Positions 25,266 through 35,137 of a DNA stretch of 64,000 bases are shown here, piece after piece. This DNA comes from CBDFKS01 sp965248905 (GTDB lineage: Bacteria; Chloroflexota; Dehalococcoidia; Lucifugimonadales; JAGWBF01): the NCBI GenBank assembly GCA_965248905.1, contig CBDFKS010000001.1, forward strand, positions 1 to 64,000, read 5' to 3'. The notes under the pieces were generated by a model. The model saw only the letters and a program-made list of their open reading frames with translations, ran no database searches and had not been told where the DNA came from. Each line of letters opens with the position of its first letter. Within the stretch, counting starts at the first letter, position 1. Position numbers and translations under genes: made by a program.

Positions 25266-27224
25266 CTAGCTGTTGCCGTCGTTTATACCGGGGGGCCGTG
25301 CGTCAAGTTGACTCGGCATAGTCGGGCTAGGCACCGTGGTGCCAGGTTTTGGCATCGGGCTGCTGGCAGGCGGCATGAAAGGTGAGGGTTGTGGTTCTGG
25401 CCTCACGGCTTCTTCAGTCGATGGGCCACCGAATAGACGTTTCAGTGCATCACCCTCAACCGACTCATTCTGAATAAGATAGGTGGCGACTTCCTCTAGT
25501 TTCTCTTTATGGGTGCTCAGCAGTTCCTGGGCTCTGTTGTACGCATGACTGATAAGAGCCTGCACTTCCCGGTCTATCTCCTCGGCCACCTGATCGCTAT
25601 AGTCCCGCTCTTCATGAATTTCTCGCCCTAGGAAGACCAACTCTTCCCGCCGGCCAAAGGTCCGAGGTCCCAGGTTCTCGCTCATGCCATACTGCTTGAC
25701 CATGCGCAGCGAGATCTTCGTAGCAGTCTCTAGGTCGTTGCTGGCGCCGGTGGTTATTTCAGTGAATATCAGTTCCTCTGCAACACGCCCTCCGAGGGCC
25801 GTGGCCAGCATGTCTTGAAATTGGTTCTTGGTCCACAAGTAACGGTCTTCCTCAGGGAGGAGTCGGGTGTAACCGCCCATTCCGCCTCGGGCCACGATCG
25901 ATATCTTGTGCACAGGATCGGCGTGAGGCAATTCCCAGGCCACCAGCGCATGCCCAGCCTCATGATAGGCTGTCATGTCCTTCTCCCTGGGGCTGATGAC
26001 GCGGCCTTTACGCTCAGGGCCTGCTATAACCCTATCCACTGACTCCTCGAACTCCCACATGCCGATAACCTTCTTGCCCCCCCGTGCTGATAGCAGTGCG
26101 GCCTCGTTAACCAGATTGGCGAGATCGGCACCGCTAAAACCAGGCGTCAGTTTGGCCAAGGTTTCTAGTCTGATATCCGGGGCGAGAGGCTTGCCACTGG
26201 AGTGAACTTTCAGTATGGCAGTCCTTCCGTTCACGTCTGGAAGGTCGAGCACTACCCTACGATCGAACCTGCCCGGACGAAGCAACGCCGGGTCGAGAAT
26301 GTCAGGACGGTTTGTTGCAGCGATGATTATTATATTTGTATTGGTATCAAATCCATCCATCTCAACCAATATTTGGTTGAGTGTCTGCTCTCGCTCGTCG
26401 TGGCCGCCTCCCAGTCCCGCACCTCTATGACGGCCTACCGCATCGATCTCGTCCACGAACACAATGCAGGGTGCATTGCGTTTGGCCTGATCGAACAGGT
26501 CCCTCACACGGGCGGCTCCCACTCCCACAAACATTTCCACGAACTCGCTGCCGCTGATGGAGAAAAAGGGAACTCCAGCTTCACCGGCCACCGCCCTGGC
26601 TAGCAGGGTCTTGCCTGTTCCTGGCTGCCCGACCAGCAACACGCCTTTCGGTATACGGGCTCCAAGCGCCAAAAACCGCTCCGGGAACTTCAGGAACTCT
26701 ACTACCTCTTGTAGCTCTGTTTTGGCCTCCTCAACCCCGGCCACATCGGAGAAGGTGACTGAAGGCCGGTTGACCACAAAGAGCCGCGCCCGGCTTCTCC
26801 CAAAACTCAAAGTCTGATTGTTACTACCCTGGGCCTGGCGCATCATAAAGAGGATCAGGCCACCAAAGAAAATGAGGGGCAGGAAGGTCATCAAGATACC
26901 CAGAATGCTTCCCAGACCACCACTGCCCTTGAACTCGATATTTACCCCACCGGGACCCGTCTCAACTCCGGCGTCTTGGAGGACTTTATAAATGTCGGTG
27001 TTTTCACCGATCCGGCTGTTGAACTTGTCTCCGTCTATTCTGGTTACGATGAGCTTCTCGCGTTTGACCTCGATCTGCTGGACCTGGCCGTCCTGAGCCC
27101 ACTGGAGCACGTCAGTAAATGGCCGTTCTTCAGTCCCGCCGAAGCCACCTCGCAGCATCGTGAAGAAGATGGCGACCACTGCCACGATTATGAGCAGATA
27201 TATAAAGCTGTTCCTCATCCGCAT
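25266..27224 (-). CDS. ftsH: ATP-dependent zinc metalloprotease FtsH
   Basis: 652-residue membrane-anchored AAA+ protease degrading misfolded and regulatory membrane proteins. Two membrane segments (about 6-24 and 107-127) flank a small extracytoplasmic domain. Walker A GQPGTGKT (199-206), Walker B VFVDEID (255-261), second region of homology NRPDILDPALLRPGRFD, zinc site HEAGH (421-425), third ligand Asp in ASNDLETAT. The C-terminal tail is Pro-rich (about 600-652). AGGAAACAGT precedes the ATG. The final TAG lies in the target duplication of the IS5 element. HflK and HflC, its regulators, are downstream. Confidence 0.95.
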   Translation of the reverse strand: MRMRNSFIYLLIIVAVVAIFFTMLRGGFGGTEERPFTDVLQWAQDGQVQQIEVKREKLIVTRIDGDKFNSRIGENTDIYKVLQDAGVETGPGGVNIEFKGSGGLGSILGILMTFLPLIFFGGLILFMMRQAQGSNNQTLSFGRSRARLFVVNRPSVTFSDVAGVEEAKTELQEVVEFLKFPERFLALGARIPKGVLLVGQPGTGKTLLARAVAGEAGVPFFSISGSEFVEMFVGVGAARVRDLFDQAKRNAPCIVFVDEIDAVGRHRGAGLGGGHDEREQTLNQILVEMDGFDTNTNIIIIAATNRPDILDPALLRPGRFDRRVVLDLPDVNGRTAILKVHSSGKPLAPDIRLETLAKLTPGFSGADLANLVNEAALLSARGGKKVIGMWEFEESVDRVIAGPERKGRVISPREKDMTAYHEAGHALVAWELPHADPVHKISIVARGGMGGYTRLLPEEDRYLWTKNQFQDMLATALGGRVAEELIFTEITTGASNDLETATKISLRMVKQYGMSENLGPRTFGRREELVFLGREIHEERDYSDQVAEEIDREVQALISHAYNRAQELLSTHKEKLEEVATYLIQNESVEGDALKRLFGGPSTEEAVRPEPQPSPFMPPASSPMPKPGTTVPSPTMPSQLDARPPGINDGNS

Positions 27225-27391
27225 ACTGTTTCCTGTCTCTAGCGCAAATTCAGCTTGGCTCCGAGGGCGAGGAAAGAGCCCTACTTTTATATTAAGCTAC
27301 ACGGAGTAAAAAAGCAAAGCCTTTCTGAAGTGGAAATACACCTCAATTGAGATTATCTAACTCCATTAACTACCCTACCATTAACAAATAG

Positions 27392-27434
27392 TTTACATAT
27401 CAGCAACATGACTGTAACACCAGTTTTGTATAAA
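27392..27434 (+). promoter_or_regulatory. Putative nitrogen-control box and -10 upstream of amt
   Basis: Four pentamers at exact 11-bp spacing: TTTAC (27392), GCAAC (27403), GTAAC (27414) and TTTGT (27425). The first three resemble the actinobacterial GlnR pattern gTnAC-n6-GaAAC-n6-GTnAC; the fourth does not. A -10-like TATAAA follows at 27429-27434 with no good -35, as in an activator-dependent promoter. Placement before the ammonium transporter fits, but the regulator is not in the window. Confidence 0.35.
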
Positions 27435-27484
27435 GTGATGCGGAACTACCACCAAAGCTCAAGATAGGAGGTCGATGCAGAAAT

Positions 27485-28723
27485 ATGGATACTGGACATA
27501 CTGCGTGGGTTCTGGCCTCTTCGGCTCTGGTGTTGCTCATGGTTCCAGGCCTGGCCCTGTTCTACGGAGGTCTGGTCCGTAGCAAAAACGTGGGCGCAAC
27601 CATAATGCACAGTTTCATGGCCATAGGCCTCGGGGGAGTGGTGTGGGTCACATGGGGTTACAGCCTTGCCTTTGGGCCTGACCTGGGCGGATTCATCGGT
27701 AATCTACAATGGGGAGGCCTCAAAAACGTCAGCGCATCGGACGCAGGCCCTTATTCGGACGCGATTCCTCACCAGGCCTTTATGGTCTTTCAGGGGATGT
27801 TCGCCATCATCACCCCCGCCCTTGTAGCGGGCGCATTCGCGGAGAGGATGAAGTTCATGTCTTTCGTCATCTTCATCGTTCTCTGGGTAACAATAGTCTA
27901 CGTGCCTGTGGCCCACTGGGTGTGGGGTCAAGGGGGATGGCTTCAGGACCTGGGTGATGGAAGACTCCTTGACTTCGCGGGCGGGACCGTTGTCCATGTC
28001 AACTCAGGGTTCGCCGCCCTGGCGGCCGCTCTGATCGTCGGCAAACGCCTAGGCCTTGGCTCGGAGCCCATGATACCCCACAATGTCCCATTCATAGTCT
28101 TGGGCGCAGGCTTACTCTGGTTCGGCTGGTTCGGGTTCAACGGAGGGAGTGCACTGGCCGCCGATGGAGTAGCGGTCAACGCCTTCGTGGCCACCAATAC
28201 CTCAGCCGCAGCAGGAATGCTGTCATGGGTAACGATGTCCTGGGTCTTTGGCCGGAAGCCCAGCATAGTCGGTGCTGCTACAGGAGCAGTTGCTGGTCTG
28301 GCAGCGGTCACCCCTGCTTCAGGATTCGTGGGGCCCATGCCTGCCTTGATCATTGGCGTAGTTGCAGGGATCATCTGCTACGGTGCCGTTAACCTTCTGA
28401 ACAAGTTCACTGTGGACGACTCCCTGGATGTCTGGGGTGTTCACGGAATCGGCAGCATGTGGGGAGTGTTAGCCACAGGTCTATTTATCGGTATAGGGTT
28501 CGGAGCCCTGGATGCCGGAGTGAGCCGCGGTGAGCAAGTCCTTTATCAGCTAATAGGTATCGGTGCTACTATGGGCTGGGCTTTCGTTACTACTTCCGCG
28601 ATTCTGCTGGCCATTAAGTTCACCATCGGTTTACGGGTATCGGAACAAGAGGAGCAGGCCGGGCTAGACATCTCCCAGCATGCCGAAGAAGCCTATTCCG
28701 GAGGAACAGACGGAGGAATCTGA
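27485..28723 (+). CDS. amt: Ammonium transporter (Amt family)
   Basis: 412-residue membrane channel for ammonium. About eleven hydrophobic segments. Family motifs include VPGLALFYGGLVRSKN in the first helices, AFAERMKFMSF, DFAGGTVVHVNSG with the first pore His, FNGGSALAADG, and the second pore His in VWGVHGIGSMWG. A long Glu-rich C-terminus (EEQAGLDISQHAEEAYSGG) would face the cytoplasm where PII proteins bind. TAGGAGGT lies about 12 nt before the ATG. It heads the nitrogen cluster with glnA and gltBD. No glnB-like gene is adjacent. Confidence 0.93.
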   Translation: MDTGHTAWVLASSALVLLMVPGLALFYGGLVRSKNVGATIMHSFMAIGLGGVVWVTWGYSLAFGPDLGGFIGNLQWGGLKNVSASDAGPYSDAIPHQAFMVFQGMFAIITPALVAGAFAERMKFMSFVIFIVLWVTIVYVPVAHWVWGQGGWLQDLGDGRLLDFAGGTVVHVNSGFAALAAALIVGKRLGLGSEPMIPHNVPFIVLGAGLLWFGWFGFNGGSALAADGVAVNAFVATNTSAAAGMLSWVTMSWVFGRKPSIVGAATGAVAGLAAVTPASGFVGPMPALIIGVVAGIICYGAVNLLNKFTVDDSLDVWGVHGIGSMWGVLATGLFIGIGFGALDAGVSRGEQVLYQLIGIGATMGWAFVTTSAILLAIKFTIGLRVSEQEEQAGLDISQHAEEAYSGGTDGGI

Positions 28724-28777
28724 GGTCTGAATACCTGTCCTGGAGAGTATATTGTCCTCTCCTGAATCTGAGCAACA

Positions 28778-30122
28778 ATGGCTATTATAGAAATACACGA
28801 CGAGGCCAAGGAGTTTGTTCTAAGGACCGCTAGGGAGAATGACGTAAAGTTCATTCGCCTGTGGCTCTCGGATATACTGGGGAACCTAAAGGGATTTGCC
28901 ATTACGGTGGAGGAGTTGGAGGATGCCCTAGAGCGAGGAGTGGGCTTCGACGGCTCAGCTATAGAGGGTTTCGCACGTATCGAAGAGAGCGATATGGTGG
29001 CCAAGCCGGATCCGACTACCTTCCGCATACTGCCATGGCGTCCCCATCAGAACTCTGTAGCGAGAATGTTCTGCGACATAAGCACACCAGACGGCGAGCT
29101 CTTTGAAGGTGACCCGCGCTACGTATTACGGCGCAACGTTCAACGGGCAGCGGACATGGGATTCAGCTACTATGTGGGCCCGGAGTTGGAGTACTTTTAC
29201 TTAGCGAGCTCAGATAATCTCCAACTCCTCGATCAGGGCGGCTACTTCGATCAGCTCCCCATGGAACACGCCAGCGACCTCAGACGAGAAACGGTATTGA
29301 CCCTGGCTGAGATGGGAATTGCGGTCAAATACTCACATCACGAGAGTGCCCCAAGTCAGCAAGAGATTGACTTACAATACACCGACGCTATTACCATGGC
29401 CGACAACGTAATGACCAGTAAGCTGGTTATTCAAAGAGGTAGCGTCGAAACACAAAATATATGCCACGTTCATGCCCAAGCCGATCTACGGAATTAACGG
29501 CTCGGGTATGCACATTCACCAGTCCCTGTTCAGAGGGGACCGAAACGCCTTTTTCAGCTCCACGGACCCTTACAATTTGTCTCAGTTGGGGAGGCACTAC
29601 GCAGCTGGACTTTTAAAACACGCCCCGGAAATCACCTTGGTTACCAACCAATGGGTGAATTCCTACAAACGGCTGGTGCCGGGCTACTTGGCGCCTATGT
29701 ACATCTCATGGGCACGGACTAACCGTTCTGACTTGATCCGCGTGCCTAGCTACAGGACTGGACGAGAAGAATCGGTGCGCCTCGAGTATCGAGCACCGGA
29801 CCCGGCTTGCAATCCGTACCTCGCGTTCAGCGTAATGTTGGCGGCAGGGCTCAAGGGCATAGAGCAAGAGTACCCGGTATCCCCACCCGTGGAAGAGGAC
29901 GTCTTCGAGATGGGAGACGAAGAGCGGAGCCTGAGAGGAATAGGCGCGCTACCTACTAGTCTGCGAGAGGCGATCTTGCTGGCCGAAGGGAGTGCGCTTT
30001 TGCGCGAGGCCCTGGGCGAGCACGTGTTTAAGAGCTTTATTGAGAATAAGAAAATAGAGTGGGAGACTTATAGAGCCCAGGTAACCGATTACGAAATACA
30101 ACGCTACCTTCCCGTACTGTGA
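28778..30122 (+). CDS. glnA: Glutamine synthetase type I, frameshifted
   Basis: ATP-dependent ligation of ammonia to glutamate, about 447 residues when repaired. Features: beta-grasp domain with VGFDGSAIEGF, then YVGPELEYFY, SHHESAPSQQEIDL, then INGSGMHIHQSLF and RVPSYRTGREESVRLEYRAPDP. The frame from 28778 runs off at 29497. The rest is one frame over from about 29472. Removing one base near 29430-29434 gives KLVIKEVASKHKIYATFMPKP, the expected family sequence. The C-terminal adenylylation-loop region differs from the classic NLYDLP. Such a central gene is unlikely to be truly broken, so a sequence error is suspected. Confidence 0.85.
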
Positions 30123-30288
30123 ACTCGCGGCTAATGTCACTTAGCGACCACTTATCGGACCAGACACGGCACCTAGGAGGAACAGTAACCGATTAATGGG
30201 TTTCCGAATGAATGCCCGTTTGGTCCTGGCTACTCGATGCAAAGCATGACCCGCGACTACCTGAGCTATCACTAAACCACGGCATTTC

Positions 30289-30412
30289 GATTATCCGAGG
30301 TAGTAGGAAACCAACGCTCATGGTGAGCTATATCCTGAGCACGGCCGAAGGGTTGTCGAACCATCGCGGCACCCTTCGACAGGCTCAGAGTGAGCGGAAA
30401 TATCGACCCAGG
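30289..30412 (+). repeat. Dispersed ~120-bp intergenic repeat, copy B
   Basis: Near-match, in opposite orientation, to 827-950. Includes AACGCTCATGGTGAGCTA, then GCCGAAGGGTTGTCGAACCA, then ACCCTTCGACAGGCTCAGAG. It occupies the 30123-30580 gap between glnA and gltB, which holds no other gene. Confidence 0.75.
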
Positions 30413-30464
30413 AAAGACGATCGAAATAATCTGAGCTATCATTAACCAGGTCTAGTCATCAATA

Positions 30465-30580
30465 AATTTCGATAGTATAATAACTCTTTGATTGTGAAAT
30501 TATTTTCAATCTAAGCCTCAGATCAGCCGCATTCCACAGGTTGAGAGCTGTTTACAAAAAACGATGGAGTTGGACAAACG
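30465..30580 (+). promoter_or_regulatory. AT-rich leader of gltB with GATTG-N12-CAATC inverted repeat
   Basis: A locally AT-rich stretch (AGTATAATAACTC near 30473) is followed by GATTG at 30490-30494 and CAATC at 30507-30511, a symmetric site separated by 12 bp. It could be a promoter with operator for gltBD. No known regulator consensus was recognised. Confidence 0.3.
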
Positions 30581-33500
30581 GTGACCGTTAGATCATTACC
30601 GAATCTCAAAAAACAAGGCCTCTATGATCCGCAGCATGAACACGACTCCTGTGGCGTGGGTGTCGTAGCGAACATTCGAGGTGCAGCATCCCACGACATT
30701 GTCCAGAAGGGGATTGAGGTCCTTATAAACCTGGGCCACAGAGGCGCTTGTGGCGCTGACCCCAAGACAGGGGATGGAGCCGGTATCCTTCTCCAGATGC
30801 CTCATAAGTTCTTCAAGAAAGAGTGCGTTAACCTGGGCATCGGTCTCCCCTCCCCCGGCGAATATGGAGTTGGTATGGTGTTTCTGCCCCAAGACCCTGG
30901 GCAGCGAGATAAATGTCAACGAATATTTGAAGAAATCACAAGAGCGGAAGGGCAGATACCCCTGGGATGGCGAGACGTTCCAGTGGACAATTCAGCCATA
31001 GGAGACCGGGCCAGGGAAGTACAGCCATGCATTCGCCAATTATTCGTGGAGCGCGGACCACAGACCAAGGACGAAGCCCATTTGGGTCGCAAGCTTTACG
31101 TGATTCGGAAGCGAGTGGAGAAGGCCGTAGCTGAGTCCGGCATACCGGATTCGGACACCTTCTATGTCTCCAGCCTATTTACCAATCGGATCGTGTACAA
31201 AGGCTTACTGATGGCAGACCAGATGCGCAACTTCTATCATGATCTGGCCGATCCTGAAATGGCCTCCTCTTTTGTGCTGGTACACTCCCGCTTCAGCACC
31301 AACACCTTGGGATCATGGAAGCTAGCCCACCCCTATCGGCTGCTGGCCCATAACGGCGAAATAAACACTCTGCGCGGCAACCTGAACTGGATGGTGGCGC
31401 GCCAGGCCATGTTCTCATCGCCATTGTTCGGCGACGATATGCCAAAACTGTTTCCCGTCATAACCCCCAATCAAAGCGACACAGCCTCTATAGATAACGC
31501 CCTGGAGCTACTACTGGCGACCGGACGATCCCTGCCCCACTGCCTGATGATGTTGGTGCCAGAGGCCTGGGGCGACCACGTAGAAATGGCACAGGAGAAA
31601 AGGGATTTTTACGAATACCACTCAAGCCTGATGGAGGCATGGGACGGCCCCGCGCTCTTGGCGGTCACCGATGGTGTAAGACTAGCGGCGATTTTGGACC
31701 GCAACGGCCTTCGTCCCTTCCGTTATTTTGTGACTAAAAACGACCTGCTGGTCATGGCCTCCGAGGTTGGAGTCCTTGACGTACCGCAAGAAGACATCCT
31801 GCTCAAGGCCCGTTTGGAGCCTGGACGTATGTTCCTGTTCGACCCCGCCGAAGGCCGGATCATAAACGATGCGGAGATCAAGCAACAGCTATCAAAGCAG
31901 CAGCCCTACGGGAAGTGGCTAGCTGACAACGTGGTTACACTGCAACAATTACCAGAACCAGCTACCGTGCACGGCACCGACTACGATACCTTATTGAAAC
32001 GTCAGCAGACCTTTGGCTATACCCTCGAAGACCTGAACGTGATAATGGAGCCCATGGCGGAGACGGGCGCCGAGGCAGTTGGCTCCATGGGCAACGACGC
32101 TGCCTTGGCCGTACTATCGGACAAGCCTCAGCTCGCATTTAGCTACTTCAAGCAACTTTTCGCACAGGTTACCAACCCTCCCTTGGACGCTATCCGTGAG
32201 GAACTGGTGACATCAACTGAATCTTTCATTGGCTGTGAGCAGAACCTGTTCGAGGAGACCTCCAAACATTGCCGCCAGCTTAAACTGATAGAGCCGGTGA
32301 TCACCAATCAAGAGCTAGAGAAGATTCGCAATATCAATGTCGAAGATATGAGATCAATCACCCTGCCCACCCTCTTTCGAGTCGACGAGGGGGATGGTGC
32401 GTTGGAGCGTGCCCTTCAGGAGCTGACCAACAAGGCATCCCAAGCTGTCGCTGAAGGGTACAGCATTATCATACTGTCAGACCGAGGGGTAGATGACCAC
32501 TGTGGACCGATTCCATCACTCCTTGCCGTCTCCGCGGTACACCACCACCTGATACAGGAGGGCTCAAGAACAAAGGTGGGCTTGGTGGTGGAGTCTGGTG
32601 AGCCTAGAGAGGTGGCCCACTTCGCCTTGCTCGTCGGGTACGGAGCGGGGGCGGTAAATCCATATCTGGCCTTCGAGACCCTCGACGATCTCGTACGACA
32701 ACAGGTGCTCCCCTCCGACATAGATGCCAAGGTGGCGGAGAAGAACTTCATCAAGGCCGTTCACAAAGGTGTCGTAAAGGTTATGTCCAAAATGGGGATC
32801 TCGACTATACAGAGCTACCGTGGAGCTCAGATATTCGAGGCCGTGGGCCTGTCCCAGGAGCTCGTGGACCGCTACTTTACCTGGACACCATCACGGATGG
32901 GCGGCATCGGTATCGATATCATAGAAGAAGAGGCGAGGAGCCGCCACTCCCAGGCCTATCCCGAAAGAGATGTTGCGGCCACCCTTGACCTCGATGCGGG
33001 TGGCCTCTACCTGTGGCGCAGGGACGGCGAATACCACATGTATAACCCGGACTCCATAGCCAAGCTGCAGCACGCTGTGCGCTCAGAAAGCTATGACACA
33101 TACAAAGAGTTCGCCCGCCTGATCGATAACCAAAGCAGAAAACTGGCTACTTTTCGTGGACTGCTGGAGTTCAAGACCCTGGAAGAGCCGATTCCTCTGG
33201 ATGAGGTCGAGTCGGCTAAGGAGATCATAAAACACTTCGCCACCGGCGCGATATCGTTGGGGTCCATCAGCCGAGAGGCGCATGAGACTCTGGCAATCGC
33301 CATGAACCGCATCGGGGCCAGGAGCAACACCGGCGAAGGCGGTGAAGACCACGGTCGATTCAAGCCTGAGCGCAACGGCGACTCTCGTAACAGTGCCATC
33401 AAGCAGGTGGCGTCCGGAAGATTCGGTGTCACCAACAATTATCTGATCAGCGCTTCAGACCTCCAGATAAAGATGGCCCAGGGTTCCAAGCCCGGCGAAG

Positions 33501-35137
33501 GCGGACAGCTCCCAGGATATAAGATTGACGAGTACATCGGTTGGATTAGGAGCTCCACCCCGGGTGTCGAGTTGATCTCTCCTCCACCTCACCACGACAT
33601 CTATTCAATCGAGGACCTTGCCCAGCTCATATACGACCTGAAGTACACCAATCCCCAGGCCCGTATTCACGTGAAGCTGGTGTCCGAGGTCGGAGTGGGT
33701 ACGATCGCCGCCGGCGTCTCCAAAGGGCATGGTGACGTAGTCCTTATTAGTGGTGACAGCGGCGGCACCGGAGCATCCCCAGAATCGTCTATCAAACACG
33801 CAGGGCTGCCATGGGAGCTGGGCATAGCCGAGACCCAACAGGTATTGGTCATGAACAATCTCAGAGGTCGCATCGTCGTGCAGACCGACGGCCAGCTCAA
33901 GACCGGCCGAGACGTAGCCATTGCCTGCTTGCTCGGAGCCGAGGAGTTCGGCTTCTCTAGCGCCCCTCTTATATCCATGGGTTGTATTATGCTACGCAAA
34001 TGCCACCTCAATACCTGCTCGGTTGGCATCGCTACCCAGGACCCGGAGCTTCGCAAGAAGTTCGAAGGCCAACCCGAGAATGTGATCAATTACTTCTTCT
34101 TTGTTGCCGAGCATTTACGCGAGATCATGGCCCAACTGGGTTTCCGCACCATAAACGAAATGGTGGGGCGGGTGGACAAACTGGAGACTCGCAAGGCCAT
34201 AGATCACTGGAAAGCCACGGGACTAGACTTCACAAACCTACTCCACAAACCTCAGGTGCCTGAATGGGTGGCGACCTATAAGTGCCAGGAGCAAGACCAC
34301 GGACTCGACAAGGCCCTCGACCATCAGCTCATAAAGCTCGCCCAACACGCTTTGGACACCAAGACCCCCGTTCACGCTGAGTTCCCTATCCGGAACCATC
34401 AGCGGACGGTCGGTGCGATGCTTAGCGGTGAGATATCCAAACGCTACGGAGAGGATGGCTTGCCGGACGACACCATAAAGTTCCACTTTACGGGTTCGGC
34501 AGGTCAAAGCTTCGGGGCCTTCCTGGCCAGGGGCGTGTCATTGTCTCTGGAGGGAGATTCCAACGACTATTTGGCCAAAGGGCTCTCCGGCGGCAACATA
34601 GTGGTCTACCCCCCGAAGAAGTCTACTTTCCTTCCCGAGGAAAATATTATTGTCGGTAATGTGGTCCTCTACGGTGCTACCGCGGGCAAGCTATTCATTC
34701 GAGGTGTCGCAGGGGAGAGATTTGCAGTACGAAACAGCGGCGCCCAGGCAGTGGTAGAAGGAGTGGGGGACCACGGATGTGAATACATGACGAAAGGCGT
34801 GGTCATTGTGCTGGGCCAGACGGGTCGCAACTTCGCCGCTGGAATGAGTGGCGGGTTCGCTTACGTATTGGATGAAGACGGCAACTTTTCCCGCCGGTGT
34901 AATCAGGAAATGGTAGACCTGGAGCCCTTAGTTGAGGATGAGGACCTTACTCTTGTGCACGGTCTGATCGAGGAGCATTTCGAACATACTGGAAGCACCA
35001 AAGCTCAAAGGGTGATCCAGAACTGGGACGAGATGGTGCCCAAATTCACGAAGATATCCCCACGTGACTTTCGACGCGTATTGGAAGAGCGTAAAAGACG
35101 CAAAGAGCAAGAGTTGGAATTGGCCTCTCATGGGTAA
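30581..35137 (+). CDS. gltB: Glutamate synthase large subunit (GltB)
   Basis: 1518-residue NADPH-type glutamate synthase alpha subunit making two glutamates from glutamine and 2-oxoglutarate. A short propeptide precedes the catalytic Cys24 of the class II amidotransferase domain (HEHDSCGVG). A central domain and FMN-binding synthase domain follow (RFGVTNNYLISASDLQIKMA, GGTGASP), then the 3Fe-4S cysteines in CIMLRKCHLNTC. The C-terminal right-handed beta-helix domain includes GLSGGNIVVYPP. The start is GTG at 30581, the only codon that keeps the propeptide. The stop overlaps gltD. Confidence 0.95.
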   Translation: MTVRSLPNLKKQGLYDPQHEHDSCGVGVVANIRGAASHDIVQKGIEVLINLGHRGACGADPKTGDGAGILLQMPHKFFKKECVNLGIGLPSPGEYGVGMVFLPQDPGQRDKCQRIFEEITRAEGQIPLGWRDVPVDNSAIGDRAREVQPCIRQLFVERGPQTKDEAHLGRKLYVIRKRVEKAVAESGIPDSDTFYVSSLFTNRIVYKGLLMADQMRNFYHDLADPEMASSFVLVHSRFSTNTLGSWKLAHPYRLLAHNGEINTLRGNLNWMVARQAMFSSPLFGDDMPKLFPVITPNQSDTASIDNALELLLATGRSLPHCLMMLVPEAWGDHVEMAQEKRDFYEYHSSLMEAWDGPALLAVTDGVRLAAILDRNGLRPFRYFVTKNDLLVMASEVGVLDVPQEDILLKARLEPGRMFLFDPAEGRIINDAEIKQQLSKQQPYGKWLADNVVTLQQLPEPATVHGTDYDTLLKRQQTFGYTLEDLNVIMEPMAETGAEAVGSMGNDAALAVLSDKPQLAFSYFKQLFAQVTNPPLDAIREELVTSTESFIGCEQNLFEETSKHCRQLKLIEPVITNQELEKIRNINVEDMRSITLPTLFRVDEGDGALERALQELTNKASQAVAEGYSIIILSDRGVDDHCGPIPSLLAVSAVHHHLIQEGSRTKVGLVVESGEPREVAHFALLVGYGAGAVNPYLAFETLDDLVRQQVLPSDIDAKVAEKNFIKAVHKGVVKVMSKMGISTIQSYRGAQIFEAVGLSQELVDRYFTWTPSRMGGIGIDIIEEEARSRHSQAYPERDVAATLDLDAGGLYLWRRDGEYHMYNPDSIAKLQHAVRSESYDTYKEFARLIDNQSRKLATFRGLLEFKTLEEPIPLDEVESAKEIIKHFATGAISLGSISREAHETLAIAMNRIGARSNTGEGGEDHGRFKPERNGDSRNSAIKQVASGRFGVTNNYLISASDLQIKMAQGSKPGEGGQLPGYKIDEYIGWIRSSTPGVELISPPPHHDIYSIEDLAQLIYDLKYTNPQARIHVKLVSEVGVGTIAAGVSKGHGDVVLISGDSGGTGASPESSIKHAGLPWELGIAETQQVLVMNNLRGRIVVQTDGQLKTGRDVAIACLLGAEEFGFSSAPLISMGCIMLRKCHLNTCSVGIATQDPELRKKFEGQPENVINYFFFVAEHLREIMAQLGFRTINEMVGRVDKLETRKAIDHWKATGLDFTNLLHKPQVPEWVATYKCQEQDHGLDKALDHQLIKLAQHALDTKTPVHAEFPIRNHQRTVGAMLSGEISKRYGEDGLPDDTIKFHFTGSAGQSFGAFLARGVSLSLEGDSNDYLAKGLSGGNIVVYPPKKSTFLPEENIIVGNVVLYGATAGKLFIRGVAGERFAVRNSGAQAVVEGVGDHGCEYMTKGVVIVLGQTGRNFAAGMSGGFAYVLDEDGNFSRRCNQEMVDLEPLVEDEDLTLVHGLIEEHFEHTGSTKAQRVIQNWDEMVPKFTKISPRDFRRVLEERKRRKEQELELASHG

